Assembly: GCF_947495705.1 (NCBI RefSeq)
Contig: NZ_CANLZR010000002.1
Location: forward strand, 124,001 to 188,000
DNA from: an uncultured Phycicoccus sp.
GTDB taxonomy: Bacteria > Actinomycetota > Actinomycetes > Actinomycetales > Dermatophilaceae
Direction of reading: 5' to 3'
Length of the DNA: 64,000 bases
Shown piece by piece: positions 40,764-48,811 of the stretch (positions within the stretch are counted from its first letter, which is position 1; every line of letters starts with the position of its first letter). The notes under the pieces are model-generated. The model did not search any database. It saw only the letters and a list, made by a program, of their open reading frames with translations, and was not told the DNA's origin. The position numbers and the translations under genes are program-made.

Positions 40764-41625
40764 AGCTCGCCTCCCCGCGCCAGAAGAACACCAGTCCCCC
40801 GACGATGAGCACGAGCGCCCACGCGGCGGAGGCGACCCACGGCAGAAGCCCGAGCGGGTACTCCGCGAGCAGGCTCTGGCGGACGATCGTCAGCTGCAGC
40901 GCGAACGGCTGGTACTCCATGACGTACCCCACGGCCGCCGGCAGGTTCGCGGTGTAGTGGCTGATCGAGAAGAACACCCCCGAGGTGTACCGGAGCAGCC
41001 GCAGCAGCAGCGGGATGAGGTTGGCGACGTCCCGCGAGCCGTGCGTGATGCGGGCGGCGATGAGCGCCATCCCGATGATCTGGACGGCCTGGAGCACGAG
41101 CGCCAGCGGGAAGAGGAGCCAGGCCCACGTGGGCCGCTCACCGCTGGCGAGCATGAGGACGACGAGGATCACGAACGCCGGGAGGTTGGCCAGCATCTCG
41201 GTGATGCCCACCGAGACGGGCAGCACCGCCCGCGGGAAGCGCAGCGCCCGGACCAGACCGGTGTTCCCCGTGACCGCTCGGGCGCCGCTGGAGATGACCG
41301 AGCCGCTGACCCCGAAGACGATGACCCCGATGGACAGGAAGCCGATGAAGTTGTCGACCCCGCGCCGGGTCCCGAGGAGCACCCCGAAGATGAGGAAGTA
41401 GCTGAGGATCAGCAGCATCGGGTTGAACACCGACCACAGCCGGCCCAGCTGGTTGTTCTGGTAGCGCGCCTCCGAGCGGCTCGAGGAGAGCGTGAGGATG
41501 AACCCGCGCCGGGTCCACAGGTCGCGGAGGTACTCGCTGAGCGGCGGGCGCGCGGCGAGCGCCTTGAGCCCGTAGCGCTCGGCGAGCGCCCTCGCGGCGT
41601 CGGTGCCGGGGGGTGCGGCGGTCAC
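40750..41625 (-). CDS. ABC-2-type polysaccharide export permease
   Basis: This 291-residue membrane protein has six hydrophobic segments (about 65-85, 95-120, 150-170, 175-200, 215-235 and 265-285) and the ABC2_membrane pattern YQNNQLGRLWSVFNPMLLILSYFLIFGVLLG. It matches Wzm/TagG permeases that move teichoic-acid or O-antigen-type polymers. GTG at 41625 is used. The gene sits 15 bp behind the nucleotide-sugar dehydrogenase and overlaps the ATPase, so the three form one operon and the exported polymer probably contains the dehydrogenase product. Confidence 0.92.
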   Translation of the reverse strand: MTAAPPGTDAARALAERYGLKALAARPPLSEYLRDLWTRRGFILTLSSSRSEARYQNNQLGRLWSVFNPMLLILSYFLIFGVLLGTRRGVDNFIGFLSIGVIVFGVSGSVISSGARAVTGNTGLVRALRFPRAVLPVSVGITEMLANLPAFVILVVLMLASGERPTWAWLLFPLALVLQAVQIIGMALIAARITHGSRDVANLIPLLLRLLRYTSGVFFSISHYTANLPAAVGYVMEYQPFALQLTIVRQSLLAEYPLGLLPWVASAAWALVLIVGGLVFFWRGEASYGRG

Positions 41626-41640
41626 GGGCGTGTCCCGGCC

Positions 41641-42903
41641 TCAGAGCCGGTGCGCACGCTCACCGGGCGTGACGCGTCCCCGGGTGTCGAAGAAGCGGGT
41701 GGAGGCCCCGGCGATGGCGTCGACGTCGTAGCCGCGGTGGTTCTGGAGCAGGACCACGAGGTCGGCCTCGCGCAGGGCGGCGTCGAGGTCGTCGACGGCC
41801 GGCACGGTGTCGCCGAAGGCGTCCCAGCGCGCGACGTGCGGGTCATGGTAGCTGAGGTCGGCGCCCTTGTCGAGCATGTGCCGGGCCACGGGGACCGCGG
41901 GCGACTCGCGCTGGTCGGCGATGTTCGGCTTGTACGTGACCCCGAGCAGCAGGACCTTCGCACCGCGCATGGCCTTGCCGTCCTCGTTGAGCAGGTCCTG
42001 GGCGCGCGAGACGACGTAGGCCGGCATCGTCGCGTTGATCTCCTGCGCGAGCTCGACGAAGCGGAACGGGTAGCCGAGCTTGGCCCGCACGTTGTACGAC
42101 AGGTAGTTCGGGTCGATCGGGATGCAGTGCCCGCCCACCCCGGGGCCGGGGTAGAACGCCTGGAAGCCGAACGGCTTGGTGGCCGCGGCGTCGATGACGT
42201 CCCACAGGTCGATGCCGAGGTCGTGGCAGAACCGGGCCATCTCGTTGACGAGGGCGATGTTGATGTGGCGGTAGGTGTTCTCGAGCAGCTTGGCCGTCTC
42301 GGCCTCGCGGGTGCCCTTGGCGCGCACGACGGTGTCGACGAACTGCCCGTAGAAGGCGGCCGCCCGGTCACCGGACTCGGGGGTGTGGCCGCCGACGACC
42401 TTCGGGGTGTTCTTCGCGCCGAACGTCGGGTTGCCCGGGTCGATCCGCTCCGGCGAGAAGGCGAGGTGGAAGTCGACGCCGGCCCGCATGCCGCCGGCCT
42501 CGAGGATGGGGCGGACGACCTCGTCGGTGGTGCCCGGGTAGGTCGTGGACTCCAGGACGACGAGCGTCCCGGGGGTCAGGTTGCGGGCGATCGCATGGAC
42601 CGAGCCCTCGACCGCACCGAGGTCGGGTCCACCGTCCTCCCCGAGGGGCGTCGGCACGCAGATGACGACGGTCTGGGCGTCCTTGATGACGTCCTCGCTC
42701 GTCGAGGCCTGGAAGCCACCGGCGAGGATCTCGGCGAGCTCGCTGTCGCTGATGTCGTCGATGTGCGAACGGCCGGCGTTCAGCGCGTCGACGACGCCCT
42801 GGTTGATGTCGAAGCCGCGCACGCTCAGACCGGCTCGGACGGCCTCCTGGACGAGGGGCAGACCCACGTAGCCAAGGCCGATGACGGTGACGTCCACGGA
42901 CAT
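41641..42903 (-). CDS. UDP-N-acetylhexosamine 6-dehydrogenase, WbpA/TuaD-like
   Basis: The 420-residue enzyme oxidises a UDP-sugar C6 alcohol to the acid with two NAD. It shows the Rossmann loop VIGLGYVGLPLV, the lysine in AKLLENTYRH (Lys205) and the nucleophile Cys260 in PGVGGHCIPIDPNYLSY. The GHCIPIDPxYLS form is typical of UDP-GlcNAc 6-dehydrogenases (WbpA-like) rather than UDP-glucose or UDP-ManNAc enzymes. The substrate call is inference. The ATG at 42903 follows AGGAGCTGTGC. TAGACT at 42957-42962 is a likely -10. It is divergent from the glycosyltransferase operon at 43007 and supplies a uronic acid, which would make the polymer anionic. Confidence 0.9.
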   Translation of the reverse strand: MSVDVTVIGLGYVGLPLVQEAVRAGLSVRGFDINQGVVDALNAGRSHIDDISDSELAEILAGGFQASTSEDVIKDAQTVVICVPTPLGEDGGPDLGAVEGSVHAIARNLTPGTLVVLESTTYPGTTDEVVRPILEAGGMRAGVDFHLAFSPERIDPGNPTFGAKNTPKVVGGHTPESGDRAAAFYGQFVDTVVRAKGTREAETAKLLENTYRHINIALVNEMARFCHDLGIDLWDVIDAAATKPFGFQAFYPGPGVGGHCIPIDPNYLSYNVRAKLGYPFRFVELAQEINATMPAYVVSRAQDLLNEDGKAMRGAKVLLLGVTYKPNIADQRESPAVPVARHMLDKGADLSYHDPHVARWDAFGDTVPAVDDLDAALREADLVVLLQNHRGYDVDAIAGASTRFFDTRGRVTPGERAHRL

Positions 42904-43006
42904 GCACAGCTCCTGCTGATCTAGGGGAAGTCGCTCCCGACCCGAGAGCAGCCGAGAGTCTATCCCAGCGCCGGGGGGCCTCCCCTGCGTGGCATGATCG
43001 GGCCCC

Positions 43007-44095
43007 ATGTCACCTGCCCGCGGGAAGGACCCCGTCGTCCTCCTTGTGTCGAGCAACGGCGCGGGCATGGGCCACCTCACCCGCCTGCTCGCCTACCAGC
43101 GCCGGCTGCCCTCGGGGCTGCGGCCCCACGTCGTGTCGCTGAGCCAGGCCGTGCCGGTCGTCTCGACCTACGGAGTGGCCTGGGAGTACCTGCCGAGCAA
43201 GCAGGCGACCGGCATGGACTCCGGCGAGTGGCGCTGGCTCTTCGCCGAGCGGATGGTCGAGGTCGTGCAGCGGCTCCGCCCCGCGGTGCTCGTCTTCGAC
43301 GGCACGCACCCGTACGCGGGCCTGGACGAGGCCATCGCCTCCTCCCCCGGCACCCGGGCCGTGTGGTCGCGGCGCGCGATGTGGAAGGAGCGGCGCAACT
43401 CCCACCAGCTCGAGAAGGTCTCGTGGTTCGACGCGGTGCTCGAACCGGGCGACCTCTCGGCGCCCGCGGACCGCGGCGCGACGGTCGGCACCACGGCGCA
43501 CCGGGTGGGCCCGGTCACCCTCGTCGACCGCGCGGAGTGCTCCGAGCGCGCCGCCGCCCGCGCCGCGCTCGGCCTGCCCGCCGACGGCCCTCTCGCGTTG
43601 GTCTCGCTCGGCGCCGGCAACATCAACGACACCACCGACGAGGTCGGCGCGGCCGTCTCCGCGCTGTCCGCCCGCGGCGTCGGGGTGTGCGTCACCCAGG
43701 CCGGCATCGCCGAGCAGGCCCGCGCCGCGGACGACGTGCACCTCGTGCGGCACTTCCCCATCTCCGAGCACCTCGCGGCCTTCGACGTCGCGATCGCCGC
43801 GGCCGGCTACAACTCCTTCCACGAGCACCTGCGCCTCGGGCTGCCGACCCTGTTCGTGCCCAACGACGAGACCTCCCTCGACGACCAGGTCGCCCGCGCG
43901 GAGTACGCGGCCGCGCAGGGCTGGGCGCTCTGCCGGCGCTCGCTCGCCGGCGGCGGCGCCCAGGCCGCGGTCGACGAGCTGCTCGAGCACGGCCCCGAGC
44001 TCGCCGAGCGTGCCCTCGCGGCCGACCCCGGCAACGGCGCAGCCGACGCCGCCCGCCTCCTGGCCGACCTCGCGCTCGACGGGGCGCGCCGGTGA
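43007..44095 (+). CDS. GT28-like glycosyltransferase
   Basis: The 362-residue GT-B protein begins with VVLLVSSNGAGMGHLTRLLAYQRRL, the glycine-rich N-terminal loop seen in MurG and related UDP-sugar transferases. It ends with a donor-binding half: ALVSLGAGNINDTTDEVG, VRHFPISEHLAAFDVAIAAAGYNSFHEHL and LGLPTLFVPNDETSLDDQ. It is the first gene of a four-gene plus-strand operon with GTGA/ATGA overlaps. No ribosome site is seen, and CATGAT eight bases before the ATG may give a leaderless transcript. The sugar donor is unknown. Confidence 0.85.
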   Translation: MSPARGKDPVVLLVSSNGAGMGHLTRLLAYQRRLPSGLRPHVVSLSQAVPVVSTYGVAWEYLPSKQATGMDSGEWRWLFAERMVEVVQRLRPAVLVFDGTHPYAGLDEAIASSPGTRAVWSRRAMWKERRNSHQLEKVSWFDAVLEPGDLSAPADRGATVGTTAHRVGPVTLVDRAECSERAAARAALGLPADGPLALVSLGAGNINDTTDEVGAAVSALSARGVGVCVTQAGIAEQARAADDVHLVRHFPISEHLAAFDVAIAAAGYNSFHEHLRLGLPTLFVPNDETSLDDQVARAEYAAAQGWALCRRSLAGGGAQAAVDELLEHGPELAERALAADPGNGAADAARLLADLALDGARR

Positions 44096-44709
44096 GCGGG
44101 GTCGACCGGTCCGCCGACCGCCGCCAGCGCTTCGCGGCGCGGGTGCGCCGCACCCCCGGCTACCTCGCGGTCAAGGACGGGGTCCTGCCGCGGCTGCGCG
44201 GGAACACGGCACTCACCGACCTCGTCTGGCGGGTCTTCACCCCGGCGCACGGCCTCGGCGAGGCACGTCGGATGTTCCGCTCCGACGGCCTCGACGTCCC
44301 CGACGCCGACCGGCTGCCCGTCATCGCGTTCACCGTCCTCGGTGCCGACGACGCGGGCGTGGACCGAGCACTGCGGGCCATCACCGAGCTCCGCCGGGAC
44401 ACCGCGGCCTTCCGCGCCGTCCTCGTCGTCGACCGGCCCGTGCTGGCCCGGGTCCGCGACCACGGCATCGTCGCCGACCACGTCATCGGCGAGGCCGACT
44501 GGTACGGCGACGCCGACGCCTACGCCGAGTACGTGGGGCGCCGGCTCGTCTCGGTCGTCCAGGGGTTCCGGGTGTGGCATCTCGCCCACCTCGGGCCCGG
44601 AGGCCAGGTGTCGGCCACCGACGAGCAGCTGATCCGCGCCATCCGGGGGGCCATGTCGTCGTCGGGGGCCGCGGCGCCCGACGACAGCCCCTCGGGGGCG
44701 CATCCGTGA
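44092..44709 (+). CDS. Uncharacterised protein of the polysaccharide operon
   Basis: I do not recognise a family in this 205-residue protein. The N terminus is basic and helical (DRRQRFAARVRRTPGYLAVKDG). The middle has alternating beta-alpha elements, LPVIAFTVLGADDAGVDRALRAI and FRAVLVVDRPVLARVRDHGIVADHVI, which resemble one half of a Rossmann-like or GT-A fold. No DxD or catalytic pattern is clear. The GTG at 44092 overlaps the upstream stop (GTGA), and the end overlaps the next gene the same way, so expression is tightly coupled to the two glycosyltransferases. It may be a partner or chaperone of one of them. Confidence 0.8.
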   Translation: MSGVDRSADRRQRFAARVRRTPGYLAVKDGVLPRLRGNTALTDLVWRVFTPAHGLGEARRMFRSDGLDVPDADRLPVIAFTVLGADDAGVDRALRAITELRRDTAAFRAVLVVDRPVLARVRDHGIVADHVIGEADWYGDADAYAEYVGRRLVSVVQGFRVWHLAHLGPGGQVSATDEQLIRAIRGAMSSSGAAAPDDSPSGAHP

Positions 44710-46751
44710 CGACCCCACCGCCGCTGGCCGCCTCCTGGTTCGAGGCCACCTCGGGTCCCGCCCTGCGTCTCCTCGCCCTCGGGGGGCACGCCGGCGACCT
44801 CGACCCGGGCCTCGCCGTGCTCGGGGTCGAGGTGCGCACCCTCGACGACCCGGACGAGGCGCCGGGGCCCGGCGCCCGCACGCTGCTCACCGGGGTGCGG
44901 GCCGTCCTCAGCGTCGGTCCCCACCCGGCCGCCGTCGCCCGGCTGGTCGCGCTCAAGCGGTCCACCGTCCTGCCCACGCTCCTGGCCGACGTCGACCTCG
45001 TCCTGTCGACGGACGCGACCACCGACGCGGCCCTCCGCTCGGGCGCCGACGTGCTCCGCGGCCGGCCGTGGCTGCCCTCCGGGGAGGCCGCGTCCCTCCT
45101 GGACACCTACCGCCGCACCGACGCGTGGCTGCTGGCTCGCGCCGGGGCCGACGGCGCCGCCCCCAGCGCGCCCCTCGACCTCGACGCGCCGGCTCCCGCC
45201 GGGCTCGAGCACCTGCTCGCCGACGCGGTGCGGCACGCCGCGCGCCGGGACGCCGCGCTCGCCCGGACCGTGCTCGAGGCGGCGATGACCGTCGAGTGGA
45301 CCGACGCCCGGCGGCTCGGCTCGGGGCTCGAGGCCCAGTCCCTGGCCCTGCGGCTGCGCACCACCGACGACCCCTCCTCGGTCCCGGACGCCGAGGTCGA
45401 CGACGTCGTGCGCCGGACCCTGGAGGCCGCCGACGCCGAGCTGGACCGGGGGCGCGCCTACCGGGCGCTGGCGCTGACCGCGGACGCCCTCGGCCTGGCG
45501 TTCCACCGCGAACGGCACAGCGAGACCCTGCACTCCCCGCTCATCGAGGACCCCGCCGCCTTCCTCGCCCCCGTCCGCGCCTCCGCCACGATGCGATCGC
45601 TGGCGGACCGCCCCGCCCGGCCCGGCCGCGCGCTCGAGGACATCGCCCCGGTCCTGGTCCTTTCGAGCCCCTACGCCTCCTTCCACGGCGAGGTCGTGGC
45701 CGCCCTCGAGGCCGGTGGGCTCGAGGTCGACGTCGTCGCGCTCCACGAGCGGTACCCGCTCTTCGCCCGCTCCGTCGTCGACACCGAGTTCCTCCACGCG
45801 CTGGCCCACCTCACCCGGTGGGACGCCGGCACCGGGCTCGGCTCCCGCGAAGACCTGCGCGGCACCGAACGGCGGCTCCTCGCCGCGACGAGCCGCCTCC
45901 TCACCGGACGGCGGGCCGTCTTCTGCGACTGGCTCGACCGCAGCACCGTCTGGGCCTCGCACGTCTGCCCGCCCGAGGTCCGGCTCGTCGTGCGCATCCA
46001 CGCCATCGACGCCCTCTCCCCGTGGCTGCCGCTCGTGCGGTGGGCTGCCGTCGCCGAGGTGGTCGTCGTCAGCGAGGCGATGCGCTCGCTCGTGCGCGAC
46101 GAGCTGGCCGCGCTCGGGGTCGAGCGCCCCGTCCGGGTGGTCCCCAGCTTCGGGGACGTCTCGGGCCTGCGCCGGCCCAAGACCGACGACGCCCGTACCC
46201 GGCTCGGGATGATCGGCTGGGGCCGCCGGGTCAAGGACCCGCTGTGGGCGCTCGACGTCCTCGCCCAGGACGACTCATGGTCGCTCGCGCTCATCGGACC
46301 GCCCCCCGGGGAGGGGGCCTCCGTCTCCGAACGCGCCTACTACGCCGAGCTCGCCCGGCGCCTCGACGACCCCGCTCTGCGGGACCGGGTCGAGGTCCTC
46401 GGCTGGACCGACGACGTCCCCGGGGCGCTCCAGCGCGTCGGGGTCATCCTCAGCACGAGCCGTCGCGAGGGCTGCCACCGCGGGCTCATCGAGGGGTCGG
46501 TGTCGGGCGCCGTCGCCGTCGTGCGCGACTGGCCGCTCCTGCGGGGCCGGGACGGCACCGGCGGGCTCGTGCCGTCACAATGGGTGGTCCGCGACGTCGA
46601 GGAGGCCGCCGCGCGCATCCGCGCCGTCACCGACCCGACGCGCTGGGCGGAGGAGTCCGCGGCCACCGCCGACACCGCCGCCCGGGCCTTCGACAACGAG
46701 GCGTCCGGAGCCGCCTATCTCGACGCAGTCCTGGGAGAGCACCACCGATGA
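44706..46751 (+). CDS. Glycosyltransferase-like GT-B protein with long N-terminal extension
   Basis: The last 350 or so of 681 residues look like a GT-B glycosyltransferase: VLVLSSPYASFHGEVVAALEAGGLEVDVV, then VVVVSEAMRSLVRDELAALG, MIGWGRRVKDPLWALDVL, RVEVLGWTDDVPGALQRV and STSRREGCHRGLIEGSVSG, where the E of the last motif takes the place of the donor-ribose glutamate. The first 300 residues are helical and Ala-rich with no recognised domain. SVGPHPAAVARLVALK and STDATTDAALRSGADVLRG suggest a second nucleotide-fold remnant. GTG at 44706 overlaps the previous stop. It probably extends or primes the locus polymer. Confidence 0.8.
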   Translation: MTTPPPLAASWFEATSGPALRLLALGGHAGDLDPGLAVLGVEVRTLDDPDEAPGPGARTLLTGVRAVLSVGPHPAAVARLVALKRSTVLPTLLADVDLVLSTDATTDAALRSGADVLRGRPWLPSGEAASLLDTYRRTDAWLLARAGADGAAPSAPLDLDAPAPAGLEHLLADAVRHAARRDAALARTVLEAAMTVEWTDARRLGSGLEAQSLALRLRTTDDPSSVPDAEVDDVVRRTLEAADAELDRGRAYRALALTADALGLAFHRERHSETLHSPLIEDPAAFLAPVRASATMRSLADRPARPGRALEDIAPVLVLSSPYASFHGEVVAALEAGGLEVDVVALHERYPLFARSVVDTEFLHALAHLTRWDAGTGLGSREDLRGTERRLLAATSRLLTGRRAVFCDWLDRSTVWASHVCPPEVRLVVRIHAIDALSPWLPLVRWAAVAEVVVVSEAMRSLVRDELAALGVERPVRVVPSFGDVSGLRRPKTDDARTRLGMIGWGRRVKDPLWALDVLAQDDSWSLALIGPPPGEGASVSERAYYAELARRLDDPALRDRVEVLGWTDDVPGALQRVGVILSTSRREGCHRGLIEGSVSGAVAVVRDWPLLRGRDGTGGLVPSQWVVRDVEEAAARIRAVTDPTRWAEESAATADTAARAFDNEASGAAYLDAVLGEHHR

Positions 46752-48811
46752 CCACCACCGACACCCGGCCGAGCCCGGCCGGTACGCGGGCGTCGCGCCG
46801 CTGGCGCGGTGACGTCGAGGGGCTGCGGGCCGTGGCCGTCGGCCTCGTCCTCGCCTACCACGCGGGCCTCGGGCCCTCGGGCGGCTTCCTCGGCGTCGAC
46901 GTGTTCTTCGTCGTCTCGGGGTTCGTCATCACCACCCAGGTCGTCCGCGAGGTCGAGCGCGACGGCCGGCTCTCGCTGACGACCTTCTACGCCCGCCGGG
47001 CCAAGCGCCTGCTCCCCGCGGCCGGGCTCGTCCTCCTCACGACAGCCGTCCTCACCTGGCTCCTCGCGCCGCGGACCCAGCGGGGGGTCTTCGGGCTCGA
47101 CATCGCCGGGGCGGCGGGGTACGTCGTCAACTGGGTGTTCGCCGGGCGCTCGGTCGACTACCTCGCCGAGGACCTCGAACCCTCGCCGGTCCTGCACTTC
47201 TGGTCGCTCGCGGTCGAGGAGCAGTTCTACTTCGTGTGGCCGCTCGCGATCATCCTCGTGTTGTTCCTCCAGACCCGGCTGCGGTGGCGCAGCACCCGGC
47301 TCGGGCTGGCCGTCGGCCTGGCCGTCCTCATCATCGTGCCGACCTTCGTATGGTCGGTGCTGCTCACCGCCGACGACCCCGCCCGCGCGTTCTTCGTGAC
47401 GACGACCCGGCTCTGGGAGATGGGGATCGGCGCGTTCGTCGCCCTCGGCGCCCGCCGCTGGGAGCGCCTCCCCCAGCCGCTGGCGGCGGCGCTTGGCTGG
47501 CTCGGGATCGTGGCCCTCGGCGTCTCCGCGGTCGTCTTCTCCTCGGCCACCGCCTGGCCCGGCTACGCCGCACTCCTGCCCACCGTCGCCACCGCGGCGG
47601 TCATCGTCGCCGGGTTCCGGGCCCACCGCACCGGCCCGGAGGTCGTCCTCGGGACCGGGCCGCTGCGCTGGGTCGGAGGGCTGTCGTACTCGCTGTACCT
47701 CTGGCACTGGCCGGTGCTGCGGGCCGCCGAATGGGTCCTCGGCCCGCTCGACACGTGGCAGGGCAGCGCGGCGGTCGCGGTCTCGGTCCTGCCCGCCTAC
47801 CTCTCGTACCGCTTCGTCGAGAACCCGTTGCGCCGCAACCCGTGGCTCGGCGAGCACCCGCGCCGGGCCCTGGCCGTCGGCGCGTCCATCTCGGTCGCCT
47901 GCCTCGTCGCCGGGCTCGGGCTGTGGGCGGTGACCCGGGCCGCGGCCGAGGACACCGGCAGCGCGACGGGGGCCGGCTGGGCCTCGCTCACCGACCCGCC
48001 GAGCGCGGAGCAGCCCGGCGACACCCCGTTCTTCGACCGGCTGACCCCCAACCCGCAGGGCGCCACCGCCGACGTCCCCGCCCTGTACGCGCAGGGCTGC
48101 CAGACCGAGGTCGAGGACACCACGCCCAACCCCTGCCCGGCGGGTGATCCCGACGGCTCCGTCTCGGTGGCGGTCGTCGGCGACTCCAAGGTGGCGCAGT
48201 GGGTGCCCGCCATCGACGCGATCGGCGCCGAGCGGGGCTGGAAGGTCACGAGCTGGACGAAGAGCTCGTGCCCGTTCGTCGACGCGACCGTGGACTACCA
48301 GGGCGCGCCCTACACCCAGTGCCAGGAGTGGGGTCAGGAGGTCCTGTCCCGGCTCACCGGCCCGGACCGCCCCGACGTCGTCGTCACCTCGAGCGTCTAC
48401 AGCGAGGCGCTCGAGGGCGGCCGGGCGTCCACCCGCGCCTACCAGGACGGGCTCGTGTCGACGTGGCGCGCCCTGCAGGACGCCGGCGTCACGGTCGTCG
48501 CGCTCTCGAACACCCCCTCGCCCCCGGGCGAGATCAGCCCGGCGTACGAGTGCGTCGCCACCCACGAGGACGACCCCGCCCAGTGCTCGTGGCCGTACGA
48601 GCAGAGCGCGGGCAGCGCGGCGCTCGAGGCCGCCGCGGAGCAGACGGGCGCCACCTACGTCGACATGGACCCGTGGGTCTGCCCCGGCGGGACGTGTGCC
48701 GCGGTCTACCGCAACGTGCTCACGTACCGCCAGGGGTCACACATCACCGGGACCTTCGTCGACGTGCTGACCGCCCCGCTCGAGCAGCGGCTCGTCGACG
48801 CCGTCGGCTGA
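46748..48811 (+). CDS. Acyltransferase_3/SGNH O-acetyltransferase (OafA/YrhL type)
   Basis: The 687-residue protein has about ten membrane segments in residues 20-400, with the family motifs DVEGLRAVAVGLVLAYHAG, GFLGVDVFFVVSGFVIT, FYARRAKRLLPAA and FWSLAVEEQFYFVWPL. A periplasmic SGNH domain (about 450-687) follows: AVVGDSKVAQWVPAIDAIG with the nucleophile Ser, and a late QGSHITGTF carrying the His. Such proteins O-acetylate surface polysaccharides or peptidoglycan. In the SGNH block the usual C-terminal DxxH reads SH rather than DxxH, so catalytic residues need checking. Its last 75 bp overlap the end of the opposite glycosyltransferase gene. Confidence 0.92.
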   Translation: MTTTDTRPSPAGTRASRRWRGDVEGLRAVAVGLVLAYHAGLGPSGGFLGVDVFFVVSGFVITTQVVREVERDGRLSLTTFYARRAKRLLPAAGLVLLTTAVLTWLLAPRTQRGVFGLDIAGAAGYVVNWVFAGRSVDYLAEDLEPSPVLHFWSLAVEEQFYFVWPLAIILVLFLQTRLRWRSTRLGLAVGLAVLIIVPTFVWSVLLTADDPARAFFVTTTRLWEMGIGAFVALGARRWERLPQPLAAALGWLGIVALGVSAVVFSSATAWPGYAALLPTVATAAVIVAGFRAHRTGPEVVLGTGPLRWVGGLSYSLYLWHWPVLRAAEWVLGPLDTWQGSAAVAVSVLPAYLSYRFVENPLRRNPWLGEHPRRALAVGASISVACLVAGLGLWAVTRAAAEDTGSATGAGWASLTDPPSAEQPGDTPFFDRLTPNPQGATADVPALYAQGCQTEVEDTTPNPCPAGDPDGSVSVAVVGDSKVAQWVPAIDAIGAERGWKVTSWTKSSCPFVDATVDYQGAPYTQCQEWGQEVLSRLTGPDRPDVVVTSSVYSEALEGGRASTRAYQDGLVSTWRALQDAGVTVVALSNTPSPPGEISPAYECVATHEDDPAQCSWPYEQSAGSAALEAAAEQTGATYVDMDPWVCPGGTCAAVYRNVLTYRQGSHITGTFVDVLTAPLEQRLVDAVG

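Noticed and set aside
42994-44091. Upstream extension of the 44092 gene as one 571-codon protein
   Set aside because: The added part is an Arg/Pro-rich shadow of the GT28-like gene. The GTGA overlap at 44092 is the better start.
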